DNA from: Ascidia mentula
Taxonomy: Eukaryota; Chordata; Ascidiacea; Phlebobranchia; Ascidiidae
DNA length: 64,000 bases
Direction of reading: 5' to 3'
Assembly: GCA_947561715.1 (NCBI GenBank)
Contig: OX387205.1
Location: 3,911,001 to 3,975,000, forward strand
Shown: positions 36,901 to 47,405 of the stretch, one piece after another
Layout of the letters: each line of letters opens with the position of its first letter
How positions within the stretch are numbered: the first letter of the stretch is position 1
Translations under genes and position numbers: made by a program
Notes under the pieces: generated by a model
Database searches by the model: none
Told to the model about the DNA's origin: nothing
What the model saw: the letters and a program-made list of their open reading frames with translations, nothing else

Positions 36901-39900
36901 GCAGTGGGGTACGAAGGGGACGGAACCGCATGCAAACGTACGTACATTGTTCTTGCAAACAAGCATTCAATGCGACCAACGAAATGCCTACAAAAAGTCC
37001 CGACAAATACTTATGTCAATATGATTTACGAAATATCTACAAAACACAAGAGCTTTGTAAATATCTGCAAATAGGTCTAGTGACTTGTTACACCTTCTTA
37101 GCTATACACAAATCATCAAAAAATAAATAAATTTTGCATACAAGAATGAATGCAACTGGTACCAAATCGAAAAAAATATTTTTAAAACAATCGTTGAACT
37201 TAGGGTCAGAGGAATTGAGGGCATTATTGTAATCGAAAAAATCTTCTTCACTACATAATTTCATTAAATTGATGGCTGATAATTAAACTAACCCAATCAA
37301 AAACTAAACAGAATTCCTTATTCTGTTAGAATGATATGATGAGGTAATGTAACTAAACTTATTTTTTTGTATCAACCAGGCATTCGAAATATTTGTACAA
37401 ACTCTACTTGCCATAAGACCTTGGCAACTTGCACGCCACTGCAAGACAACAGTGCTTACTCCTGTGCATGCGCATTAGGCTACGAAGGGGACGGATCAAT
37501 TTGCAATCGTACGTATATCCCTTCTTATACACAAGTATTTTTGTAACGTCAGAATTTGTCATAGCTTTCTGCAAAGAAACGGTATTATACGACAGCGCAA
37601 CAGACACTTGGTACAACTTTGAACGTGCGAGCATCGGAGAATCAGTTTTGTCCGCGCAAAAGTGTCGTAACGGTATGAAAGATTTACGAAACCACATATA
37701 AAAACTTACCATGTTTTATTTTGTGTCTAACCGGACTTGCAGGGAGAGCTATCGCCTCTGCCGTCTGCTCAAGAAATCTGTTGAAGCATCAAATTACTTC
37801 ATTTGCAAATCTCCGAAGTTTACCTTGCGCGGCAAATGTATCGACTGTGGTCGCCAATATTTTAAAGGTTTGTTGGATTAAGTAAACAAATGCGCAGTAA
37901 AGCGTTACACTGCTTAGAAAAGACTACAGTATATATTTTTATTTGTAAGGTGTCTGTGTATTTTTGCACGAGAAAAGTGCAGAAGATTTTCGAAGAACAT
38001 GTTTTAAAAAATCCTCTCTTACAGCAACCAACCACTACGGAAGCAATCACATCGTCCTTAACCAACTTAAGACTTGTCACGTCATCCACAACTACGAACC
38101 TAAGCACAGAGGAAACGGCAACAGTTGCAAATACACTTCTCCAACTGAGTTTAGTCAGTTCAAAAGTAAAGGTATGTTGTGCAAGTGATGCAGATTGATA
38201 AAAGCTTTTCACGAAGTGAAATATGTGCATGTAGATTACCAAACAAAATCTCCTTGACACTGTGTTGGTGACCAACCAAGTTTCAGCGTCTCTGGCAAAC
38301 AATGTGAAGGCTTCAAAGTATGTTGAAACTATATTTGTTACCACTTGTTTAAAATACAGCACTCAAGCTTATTATAAACATCGAAATTGAGTCGGGTCAT
38401 TTCAGTTTGGCAATCAGCGCAATATAATTTGTTTTTTCAAATATACCATTCTTTAATTTCCCGATATTTTGTGTTGTTATTTTATGAAGCAAAAATTTGA
38501 TTTTGTAACTAAAAGCAAATAGCTCTGTGTTACTATAAACGAGTAAATTATATTTGGTCAAAGGAAAATAAAGCAGCAAAAAACGACTCTGGTCAAGGTT
38601 TTGCAAGATTTTACTGACCGTGTACAGCTTCCCGGAAATAGCACATCACTTAACCTAAAGACAAAGGATATCACGATACAGGTAAAATAAGTTTTTGAGA
38701 GCAAACTATAATAGGGTAAAAAGCATTGAGATTCACTGACATCGCAGCAATGCCATTGAAGTCAAGGCATTGCTGGACCACCCCGTTTGCCGACAAGTCG
38801 GAGCGATGAGGTTTGAACTCACGATCCTTAGCTAACCCAGGTCCAGCACTCAGCGGTTGAGAATAAAAGTTTCGTGTCACGTATTTACACACACTGTTAC
38901 TGTAGATCGAGGAGCAGAAGCCCACCGCTGGTCATTACTCTGACGTTTCTTTCTCCCCCCTCCAAGCATCGGGAGTCCCGTACGAGCCTCCCATAAATTT
39001 AGTTATACCAGCAGAGTTGTTGGAAATAGCAGCAACGTCTATTGGTTTGCGGCAAGATCGCCCGAAGCGGAATGTGAAAAAGGAGCCGGTGCACGTATCC
39101 TTCGTACTTCACACAACCAATGCACTTTTTCCGACCTCGGATGACGTAATTAGCGAAGTACGACATTGTTTTAAATTAAATTAAATACGTAAAACTAGCG
39201 AAGTTTTGTTTAAGTTTATCCGGATGAATGTACGTAATTAATTCTGAAACAAAGAACTATTTGTACAAAATAACATTTTTCTGGTAGTATCAGAAATATG
39301 TTATTACGATCAACCATAGTTATTACAACGTACGAAAAAGTAAACCAATACCAAATCACGCAATATGTGATGTGTTAACCAACATATTTGCCAGGTAATA
39401 ACGGCTCGCATTAGGGATTTCACCGTGTCAAACACCGAGGAGATAGTGAACATTACTTTCAACAACCGAACCAAACGACAGGGCGGAGTTCGCCATGAAA
39501 CAAATCGCTTAAAGGTTTGAAGTCAGTGTAGTCTGAGAAAAAGGTTGAAAATAACATCTTTTTCATAGGAGACAGTCACCAGAACACAGTGTGTGAGCTT
39601 GGATAAAGTTCAATTCCGCTGGGTTCCAAACACCTGTGTGTTGGTGAGCGGCCCAGACGGGGATCCGAGGTTCCACTGCCACCAACTAGGACACTTCGCG
39701 ATGATCGTTGTAAGTACTATCTGTCAATAAACGTAGAAACCATTTAAACGATTTTTGCTTCAAAGAAATCGGTTGTACTTCCGTCAGCGCACGCACTTCA
39801 TATCGCTACATACATAGGATGCGGCCTGTCTATGGCTGGCCTTGTGCTAACGTTCGTCATCTACATCAGCGTCAAGTGAGCAACGCTAATGTCTTCCATG

Positions 39901-41582
39901 TTTTAAACCGAACCAGAAATTTGACCCCGTTTTTGCAGAGAACTGAGGGAAAAGAAACCAACTCTCTTTCTTCTAAACATCTGCGTATGCCTTCTTGTGG
40001 TAAACGTTATCTTCTTAACCAGCGCTGGAAACGTTGAGAATAGGATAGAATGTTACATTTCTACGGCATTCCTACAGTATTTCCTACTTGCCACATGGTT
40101 TTGGATGAGCGCTAACGCTTACGACCTTTACAATGCCCTGGTGAAGGTAGATGATCTGTAGTTTTCAGATGCAACGTTCAGAATTTACGTTTACGTGTTT
40201 GCAGGTGATGAGCGCATTATCGGACAAAGTTCGCATCACGTCTGTACTGGTATCGTACCTGGTACCTCTGATCATAGTGCTGGTAAACGCCTGTGTCACG
40301 ATACTTAAATACGATATTCCTAGATACAGACCAGGTAATAATGATCGAAACTGACGTCGATTTTTTTAGTGAACTAATGAAAGTTTAAATAGTATTCATT
40401 TATTTATTGGTTTATTTTTGGCAAAAACGACAACAAACATTACAGTGAGCTAAAGAGACGGTGCTGCTTTGTATTTATATTTGTGCTACCTTTCTGTTTT
40501 TCAAAGGTAAAAAAAATATGCGAAACTTTTGTTTGTTCTTTATTTTGTTGTGAAAGAATTCTTGTCTGCAGATGACAATCTGTTTATATCATCGTATCAA
40601 GCTAGACACATGTGTTGGGTGCATCTCAGCTCTCTGCATTATGGATTCCTTTTGCCCATCGGTCTACTGCTTGTTTTCAATATTGTTCTGTTTGCAATTG
40701 TGTTTAGCAGTCTTACGTGTAGAAAGCAGAAGGTTAGCTACACAGAACACTTATATAAGCTAAAACCATGCATATTTTAATAGTTGCATTAAGATTTAAA
40801 ATACTATCCGTTTGTTTGCGGAAATTTGTACTAACTACGAGGTGGGTTTAATTTATAGAATTTCCATTTATACCGAGTTGTTTTGCTGACAACCGTTACT
40901 TCAATAGATTCGATCATCGGCACAAATGCGTACGAAAACCCAGGATTTCATGCTTGCAATAACGTTGATCTTGATGATGGGTCTGACTTGGATATTTGGG
41001 TTTCTAATGTTGGTTGCGGATGATGTGACATACCAATCGATCATGGCATGGCTCTTTACAGTTGTAAATTCTCTACAGGTATTGCGTAAATATTTGTCGG
41101 AAAAACTAATTTCCGAAGTATTTTTTACTTAGGCCCTAACAAGTTTCAAACGTCAAATTATTTGCACATAATTCTTGTCGAATCCTTAGGTACTTCTTTG
41201 ATAAAATCCATACAATTTCCGATACGTCATTTCGTAACCAGCACATTATTGATCGACCTACGTATGCATAATTTAGTCGCCTTTAAACCCTCTTAAACCA
41301 CATATGTGTCTAACGCAACGGCAATAGTGCATATATCTAATGTGACATGCTAATGTGTATTGCCATTTTTAGGGATTTTTTGTCTTTCTATTGAACTGCA
41401 TTCGTCACCCGAATGTGCGAAGTTTGTGGCTACATCCTATCTTGGAGAAGCTTGGATGCGGAAGACGCATAAGAGCCTCCTCAACTGCAACCAGCTCCAA
41501 GAGCGGTTCGGATGAAACTGGACAAACTCGCACTAAAGGAAAACTCGCACAGCGTTCTGAAGCAAGCCAGTCAGTTATGTAG
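24951..41582 (+). CDS. Adhesion-type GPCR with 11 CUB-like modules, 2 EGF, HRM-like, GAIN/GPS and 7TM
   Basis: About 39 exons give about 1,990 codons with all phases compatible. Order: signal peptide (MTLLPVIIALGVVICKTS), 11 CUB or CUB-like modules (residues about 19-1222), two EGF-like modules (1223-1308), an HRM-like region (1309-1390), a GAIN region (1391-1614), GPS (1615-1661), 7TM (about 1662-1935) and a cytoplasmic tail ending SQSVM. The 7TM part has adhesion-class hallmarks: LLATWFWMSANAYDLYNALV in TM3, GLTWIFGF in TM6 and FTVVNSLQGFFVF in TM7. Vertebrate ADGRG6 has one CUB, so eleven is exceptional. It is a predicted cell-surface receptor, perhaps for matrix or cell-cell contact; the ligand is unknown. 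The paralogue at 81-4682 supports exons 1 and 6-13. The least certain borders are exons 29 and 30 (38235-38303, 38598-38681). Confidence 0.88.
26994..27083. repeat. Imperfect inverted repeat in intron 4
   Basis: Arms 26994-27020 and 27057-27083 are 27 bases each with two mismatches, around a 36-base loop. The arm starts CATTAGGTTTACAG. It is a possible small foldback element or RNA hairpin. Confidence 0.8.
31036..31138. mobile_element. Short foldback MITE (family F), partner of the copy at 269-372
   Basis: The inverted ends are ACTGTTTCGACCTGTAAGGTC and GACCTTACAGGTGGAAACAGT. It lies in intron 12, at the position equivalent to the left paralogue's copy. Confidence 0.7.
31492..32411. mobile_element. 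TTAA-flanked MITE of 920 bp in intron 13
   Basis: The terminal inverted repeats AGTGCATATGACAC and GTGTCATATGCACT are perfect. TTAA stands directly outside both ends (31488-31491, 32412-32415), as with piggyBac-type target choice, although the termini do not begin with the usual CCC. No transposase-like ORF is seen. Confidence 0.75.
32571..32614 (-). ncRNA. Hammerhead-ribozyme-like motif, minus strand (mirror copy)
   Basis: This is the exact mirror of the plus-strand motif in the other palindrome arm. On the minus strand the core CTGATGA is at 32607-32601 and GAAA at 32587-32584. Confidence 0.48.
32623..32666 (+). ncRNA. Hammerhead-ribozyme-like motif, plus strand
   Basis: Core CTGATGA is at 32630-32636, stem II GCC/GGC is at 32638-32640 and 32647-32649 with a six-base loop, and GAAA is at 32650-32653. 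Stem I is supported by 32623-32629 pairing with 32660-32666 in six of seven positions. Stem III would be the self-complementary ATATAT, too short for a monomer. Dimer-type hammerheads with such short stem III are known from Penelope-like elements. One extra U lies between core and stem II. Activity is inferred, not shown. Confidence 0.5.
36809..39709 (+). other. EGF, HRM-like, GAIN and GPS block of the adhesion receptor (exons 24-33)
   Basis: Exons: 36809-36937 and 37380-37508 (two near-identical EGF modules, each with six Cys and GYEGDG), 37553-37672, 37743-37867 (HRM-like, FCKETVLYDSATDTWYNF), 38025-38171, 38235-38303, 38598-38681, 38906-39157, 39395-39514 (GAIN), 39569-39709 (GPS). The GPS reads FRWVPNTC ... 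FHCHQLGHFAMIV. The canonical cleavage triad His-Leu-Thr/Ser is Gln-Leu-Gly here, and the first Cys of the usual CxC is Phe. Self-cleavage therefore looks unlikely. The hydrophobic stretch after it, corresponding to the tethered agonist, is kept. Confidence 0.8.
38690..38885 (-). mobile_element. tRNA-derived SINE-like element
   Basis: The minus strand has a tRNA-like head ending in a B-box-like GTGAGTTCAAACCTC, then a body containing GGCATTGCTGCGATGTCAG. The body matches the plus-strand element at 47255-47405 (GGCTGCGATGCCAG). It lies in the intron before exon 31 of the adhesion receptor. Confidence 0.5.
39766..41582 (+). other. Seven-transmembrane block of the adhesion receptor (exons 34-39)
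   Basis: Exons: 39766-39875 (TM1), 39939-40146 (TM2-TM3), 40205-40334 (TM4), 40572-40732 (TM5), 40908-41078 (TM6 and start of TM7), 41373-41582 (end of TM7 and tail, stop TAG). The residues match adhesion-class GPCRs (class B2). The last two exons and the TM5 exon also survive as a remnant at 58786-59528, and the TM4 exon at 8236-8393. Confidence 0.88.
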
Positions 41583-42883
41583 AACAAACATATTACTACC
41601 GTTGTCCCATGGGGCATTGTAAGTTTAAAAGAACAGAAAAAAACTTATGTAGATGCTATTGTTTCTTCTTGAGTTTTTACGGTGTTGTGTCTACATGGTG
41701 AAATGCTCCTCCATAATCCTAAAGAAGTCTCGCCAAATGCAGAACAGAAGATCGGTCCAATAAAAACTTGTGTGTCAGAAGGACAGTTCTTTCAAATGTG
41801 AAACAAATATAACTTGTCCAGCTTTCGGTTTGGCCAATGACGATATAGAAATCTTTTCAAAAAACATCAGCTTACTCAGATTTGTTTGTAAACGATTACA
41901 CTTTTTACTATGTGTTATTGAGGTGGATATCGATGCGTCATTGCAGTTTTTAAATGAACAACAATTCGTAAACTTCTGTACTGAACACATTCGTCTTTCC
42001 ATAATCCAGAAGAAGTTTCGCCGGATGGCAAAAATCAAATAACATTGAAACCAAATATCACAGGAACGTGTCAATATGATATTTCTATATGCCATAGAAT
42101 CATCTACATTTATGCAACACAAATTCTTGTTGTATTAATATCTGTGAAGTTTAAAATTTGCAGATAATAAAACATGTAATAGTTGAGAAGCAATGTTATC
42201 CCTCAAAAAAAAGATTGGTAGTGATGTACAATATCAATAGAAACTTAGTTCAAAATATTCGCCAAAAGAATTTCTATGGACATTGAAAAGAGCGATTGCA
42301 GTTAAGCCTAAGAAACAACCTGCTTACATGAGTAAGATGAGTTTACATTGTTGCGTTTTAGTGTGTTCTTCTATAACCTTCATCCATCCGACACCAATCA
42401 GGTAAAAACAATCTTTTTATTGAGATGGCTCTAACGTACGGCAGCAGTCCAAATGAAACCATAAGAAATGGAATCGTGTGGAATCGCCACAGAATGGGTG
42501 GATTCATCTTTACGTCCCGCACCAACATACAAGCAAATGCAATTCATCATATAGTGGCACAGGTCAAAGGCGCCCGCGAGGCATGTCAGACCAACAAGTT
42601 ACAACAGTTTAGAGTCGAGGTTATTGATTTAGGGTCAAGGCGGTCGTTGTTAAAATGTTTGTAATTACTTTTGGACACGTTTGAGTTGTCCCTATGTAGG
42701 TGGGGAAAAAGTCGCAAATATAAACAATGCTAATATTACATTTTTCATATTAATATACAATGTGTTTGCTACACGGTATAGCCTATAGGCTACACATTCG
42801 GATTCGATCAAATTACGTTCTATTCGGTCCATTTTTTTCTGCACACCCCAAGTGAAAAGTTGATTTCGTATACATTATACCAG

Positions 42884-43010
42884 TGGTTCTTAACCGGGAG
42901 AACGTCAGCCAATTCTCATGGGGGGCATGCTCTATACCAAAACTTCATTTTTTGTAGTGACTTTATTGTCCTGTCTGTCATAATTTTTTTACAGTTTCGG
43001 AACAAAATTC
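42884..43010. mobile_element. hAT-like terminus fragment
   Basis: It begins CAGTGGTTCTTAACCGGG, a hAT-type end sequence. The opposite end was not found, so only a fragment is claimed. Confidence 0.35.
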
Positions 43011-43040
43011 TTGTACTTTAAATGAAAAATCCGCCTGTGC

Positions 43041-43176
43041 AGTTAACCTGATCATTCATTCCCCATCAATTAAAGTGAGAGTAATTGGAATGGGCGTCTT
43101 TCGTTTGACTTACTCACAAGGTAAGATAGTGAAAATAAGAACACGTAACTGTGGTAATTTTATGGGATTTGTCTTT
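43041..43176 (+). pseudogene. Copy of part of adhesion-receptor exon 7 and its donor
   Basis: It matches 27841-27975 in the same orientation: the end of the CUB second-half exon (LIVHSPSIKVRVIG), the donor and about 55 bases of intron. It lies immediately beside the end of the large inverted arm, so it is a breakpoint passenger and not a separate gene. Confidence 0.75.
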
Positions 43177-43182
43177 GAACGC

Positions 43183-43500
43183 GAAAAATAAACGGCAGAA
43201 GATGACAGGAAATTGATTAATTGAGGAAACGTCCGACGAGGTCTAAACACGCAGACGGCCCGGTGTTGAACTGTATGTGGCTTAGACCGTTGCATTAGTC
43301 CGTACAATATTTGAAACAAGTTTTAAACTGGAAACATGTTAGAATGGTGTGGCGGGAAACATAAGGTCATCCACAAAAACATCACGATATCTTTTACGTC
43401 ATTATTCCAACACGTGCAACGTAAACAACGGTAAGCAACAAGCGCTGTGTTTGATGATCGATAGTTACGATAATTATCGAAGTGACGTTCGTGCTTACGG
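43183..43500 (-). repeat. Inverted copy of the middle-repetitive half at 20730-21079
   Basis: The two segments are reverse complements with small differences and contain AAATTGATTAATTGAGGAAA. No gene is seen. Confidence 0.7.
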
Positions 43501-44234
43501 CCGATGCTTGCATAGGTATAATGTATAAGACATCAACTTTCCACTTAAAGCTCGTAATTTGATCGAATCCGAATATGTAAGCTACACTGAATCGAAAAAT
43601 TGGCAGCAAGTCCTACAATTAAACTGTTCTTGGAATCACGTATTTGTCGTTAGGATAACTAACATCGTCGTTGACTGAAAGGTACCACAAAGTGGAAATA
43701 AGTGTGCCCGCCAGTGTAAAAGCTAACACAGTGCCACAGTCATCTGCACTGATGAGACCCTGTCTGCAGCTCTCAATTATTGTGGCTTTTTTGCACATAT
43801 AATGAAACAAACACTCTGTCGAATTTAGCGCACCAAAAACGATAATAAAACAGAATTATGTGGATACAGCAGAAATACAAACCGTTATTTGTTGTTGATG
43901 ACGTCTGTTTTACGAGCAAAGTAAAAATTTATTTCTGACGTCAATAAATATGTGAAAATGGTACGGATTGGGCCGAAATCCGGACATATTTAGCGTCGAC
44001 ACATCGCTTTGCATCAGCATGCGATCCAAAACAGTAGCCCATACTTCTTTGGTAACGAACACCACACAAACAATCTGGATAATGTTTATTTCCTTAATGA
44101 AACATTGCTTACTTTGATTACTAACATTGACAGTAAATTCCTTCATATATAGCTTCATAATGAATATTGTTATAATCTAGTGGAAGAAAATGGTATTGTT
44201 TCATAAGAAGTAAAGTGCTTGAGTTGTTTCTCGC

Positions 44235-45581
44235 CTAAACCTTTGTCCGTATTATTCGAGAAGTTGCAGACTCCATGGAGTGGAATGCTGTATTGACACA
44301 TGTGCATTTATGCACTTTTTTTATCCGTTTGCGTCTGACTGTTCCATACATCATAAAAATCCAGCATGCGGCCACCAGTCCGTTAAAAACTGCTGCGTAG
44401 GCGTTAAATCGCTGCACTTCTTCACACGAAAATGAAGCGTAAACAAAAACGCGATAAAAATTGTCGTAACCTTCCCCCTCTTCGTGCAGTTTATCCAAGT
44501 CCAGACGGCCGTTGCTGCAATAGCACGATCTAGAAGGTGGAGAATACACAACCTTGTGGGGTATCTTGTTCAATACGTTGTCGAAGTCAGCAATGCCGTA
44601 CGCTTCCACTAAATTAGCGCACTCCGGTAGCTCTGCAACATTGTTGCTTTGTTGCTCATGTGGCTCTGTTATAGAGCGTTCAAATCGCGCTTGGTGGCGA
44701 AGTTGTGCTGCTCGCAGCGTATAAGATCGTTGTGTGTAGAGTACGCACATGATCGCCATGAGTAGAAATCCAACCATTGAGCACAAAAGTGCCTGTAACG
44801 TACATCTTCGTTGTTAATTTTATGAAGTTTCGATGCTCTGTAATGCTATGTTAATCAAGTTTTAAAGGATATGCCACGTTTCTTACCATCTGCTTTGCAT
44901 TTGTACGGTTGGGAAATGCAATTGCTCCATTGCTAAGCACAAAGTTCGCTTTTATTACTTGGTAACTTTTTATTTCCTTTCGACAATTATGTTTTTCCAA
45001 GCGACATTTTCATTCGCAAAACCAATAGCTGCTTTATATGTCAGGCAGAAGAGACGGAATCGTCAAATCGCAAAAGACAAAGGGTTTCAAACAGGAACAA
45101 CAAACTCGGTTTCGTTTTCACATACTGATATTATTCATGCCTCAGTTGTGATACAGCTGATCAATTATTCCTTATAGCACAGCCAATTTCCGCGTTTCGA
45201 TCTTGCTCGGAATTTTTCGTATTGCATTTCCATTGTGCGTACAAATGCGGAAATACAAGGATCAGACCTATCTGAACCCAGACAACCCAACGTACCTAAC
45301 ACTGCTAGTTTTATTAAGGGCTTTATAGTATCTGAAACTCTAGCGAAACTAGCGTACCCTTATTTGGTGGACCAATAGCACACCAAACGCATCTATACTG
45401 CACATATGTCAAGAAATATTAAATGTGGAGCTGCACTTTACCTCCTATTCGTGTGACATTTGCCCCTACTACTTGTTTAACCAGCAATATATTTCTTAGT
45501 TTGTCTACTTACCGCCAAGTATGATCCGTGACATTTTCCTTCCGTATATCTGTGAACTTCCGTGTTCCACTTCCTCGACAT
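44235..45581 (-). CDS. Multi-copy membrane-protein gene, copy C (unrecognised family)
   Basis: The first exon is 45581-45513 (69 bases, ATG then a GTAAGT donor). A 46-base exon-like block is at 44932-44887 with good splice sites, and the last exon is 44792-44235 with a stop after IIRTKV. A middle block at about 45413-45143 carries a hydrophobic stretch in one frame (WVVWVQIGLILVFPHLYAQW). The last exon keeps the two hydrophobic segments and the SRSCYCSNGRLDLDKLHEEG and VFVYASFSCEEVQRF motifs shared by copies B and D. The start in the last exon is not a conserved ATG, so splicing from an upstream exon is likely, though the full chain is unresolved. This copy looks the most complete. Confidence 0.55.
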
Positions 45582-46739
45582 TGTCAGCAGTCAGGAATTC
45601 TATTGCTGTATTCTATGACATCTGTGAAAAGAGTCTATGCTCAATTTCTTCAAAAGATTAATTCGGCTGCAGGGTATTTCAACAACACAGAAATTCTGTA
45701 CTAGCAAAAATCCGTGAGATTTTTGTATTAAATTTCAAGTTGGTTTTCTCCCATTTCTTGCAGCTTGCCAAGATTGCAAAACCTCGTTTGCGCGCTAGCT
45801 AGAAATTCGCTTGTGTCCGCTTGAGCATGACAGTTATCTATATGGCGTGTTGCCAAGACCCATATTGACTTTAACCCGCGTTCACGGTTATATCCACACA
45901 CTTATGGATAACTTCGTAAGTGGGCCTTTGGCGCCTTTCCAGACACTGACGTGCAGTAATATCTGCCACTATAGACATTATTTTGACATTTGTCCTCGTC
46001 ATATATTTACCTTATTTGTGTAAATTTAAAGCCTGTGTAGATATTGTTGATAAAATGTTACGAATTTTGACTGGTTGATTGGGCAATGAATAAAGTTTGC
46101 ATAACTTTTCCAAAAAAAAACTGTTGATTGATAAAGAGTTCCCAGCCAACAAAACCGCTTGCTATTCGTTCACTGATGCTTGTAGAAAGCTTGTAATACG
46201 TTTCCACTGAGCCACAACCAACCTTAGGTCGGTCGGGGTTTGACGCCCACTACTACCCTTGAACATGTTAGGCCTAAAGCGATGGTATATCTGTCATGTC
46301 TACAGCGCTGGTGGCCCCCATACCGATTATAGTCTGGAATAAACGCATATTTATTTACCCTGCTTAGGATTAGCCGCCGGTGCTTTAGTGTACGATGAAC
46401 CTTTCTAATTCTTTTTTAAACATTGAGATGGTGCAATTACAAATTTCATCTATGGATAAATGCAACAAGGCTTAATTAGTGGTGCTTTCCTTTCTTATCC
46501 AAAGGCTTAATACAGCTATAGCGAGACACTGGAGTTATGTTTCATTTATACGGCTTCATATTTTTTTAAAACCACTTGTCGTAAATTTTCCTTACCAATT
46601 AAAGCCAACTATTCTAGAGCAGCAGAATAATAGCGAACGTTGGCCTATGCCACTATTTCTTTTGTCGCAAGTTTATTGTAAAATATTTCTGTTTTATTGC
46701 ATCTCCCTCCGTGGTGAACAATTTTTCCAATATTATACG

Positions 46740-47100
46740 GACTAATGCAACGGTCTAATCCACATGACAGTCCAACAGCGGTCTACAGGGTTCCTCTGAA
46801 TGCGCGTTTAGACCTCGTCTGACGTTTCCTCAATTAATCAATTTCCTGTCATCTTCTTCCGTTCATTCCAATCAAACAGCCTTCGACGTGTAACAAACAC
46901 ATCATCAGCGTATGACCCCGATTGGACAAGGTAAACCCGATGTGTATTGGTTGAAATGGAAGGAAGAGCATGTTCTGTCCAATCAGATGGGTAATTTTTG
47001 ATCTGCACATTCTCATTTTGATGCACTATCCGCGTTGCCCATGTACGGAAACTTACACTAGGGATAACGGAGCGATTAGCACCATTTCTGCTTGCTTTGA
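46740..47100 (+). repeat. Middle-repetitive element, near-continuous copy
   Basis: 46740-46865 matches 20920-21079 and 46880-47100 matches 23672-23900. The two halves lie side by side here and are separated by the LTR element there. The type of element is not recognised. Confidence 0.6.
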
Positions 47101-47254
47101 CTTTTTTCCTCTGAGCACATTGCCTAAGTACAAGATCTTAAATGAAAACAAGTCATTTTTGTTCTCGAAATCATTAGGTTCTCTGATATCGCATAACAAG
47201 TCATTTTTGTTCACGGCATTGCAGTAAAGGTTCATGGATCTGTCACATTATACC

Positions 47255-47405
47255 CGCTCCAACCGTTGAGCTCAGTTGGCAGAGCCCGGGGTCCTGAGTT
47301 CAAACCTCAGCGGAAGTTTGTTTTTCAAATCTTACTCTGACTAAACTGGCTGATCCAGTTTGGCTGCGATGCCAGGGAAACTATTATACTAGGGATAATT
47401 CTATG
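47255..47405 (+). mobile_element. tRNA-derived SINE-like element
   Basis: The head contains an A-box-like GAGCTCAGTTGGCAGAGC and a B-box-like GAGTTCAAACCTC, but no room for an anticodon arm, so it is not a tRNA gene. The body GGCTGCGATGCCAG is shared with the copy at 38690-38885. Confidence 0.55.

Larger units (their letters stand above)
41583..44234. other. Region downstream of the adhesion receptor
   Basis: Possible polyadenylation signals AATAAA occur near 41759 and 42167. Two stretches (about 41700-41760 and 41995-42042) end in frames reading SSIILKKSRQM and LSIIQKKFRRMAKIK, echoed at 59645-59705 (SSIIRKKSRRMANK). These may be alternative tail exons or decayed copies. An unrecognised 79-codon ORF at 42425-42664 has no visible domain. 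Otherwise the region holds only repeats. Confidence 0.35.

Noticed and set aside
42425-42664. Small gene with a 79-codon ORF
   Set aside because: No domain, no second copy, no splice evidence; kept only as a note in the region entry.
47270-47330. tRNA gene
   Set aside because: A-box and B-box-like parts are present, but there is no space for an anticodon arm and the ends do not pair; it is the head of a SINE.
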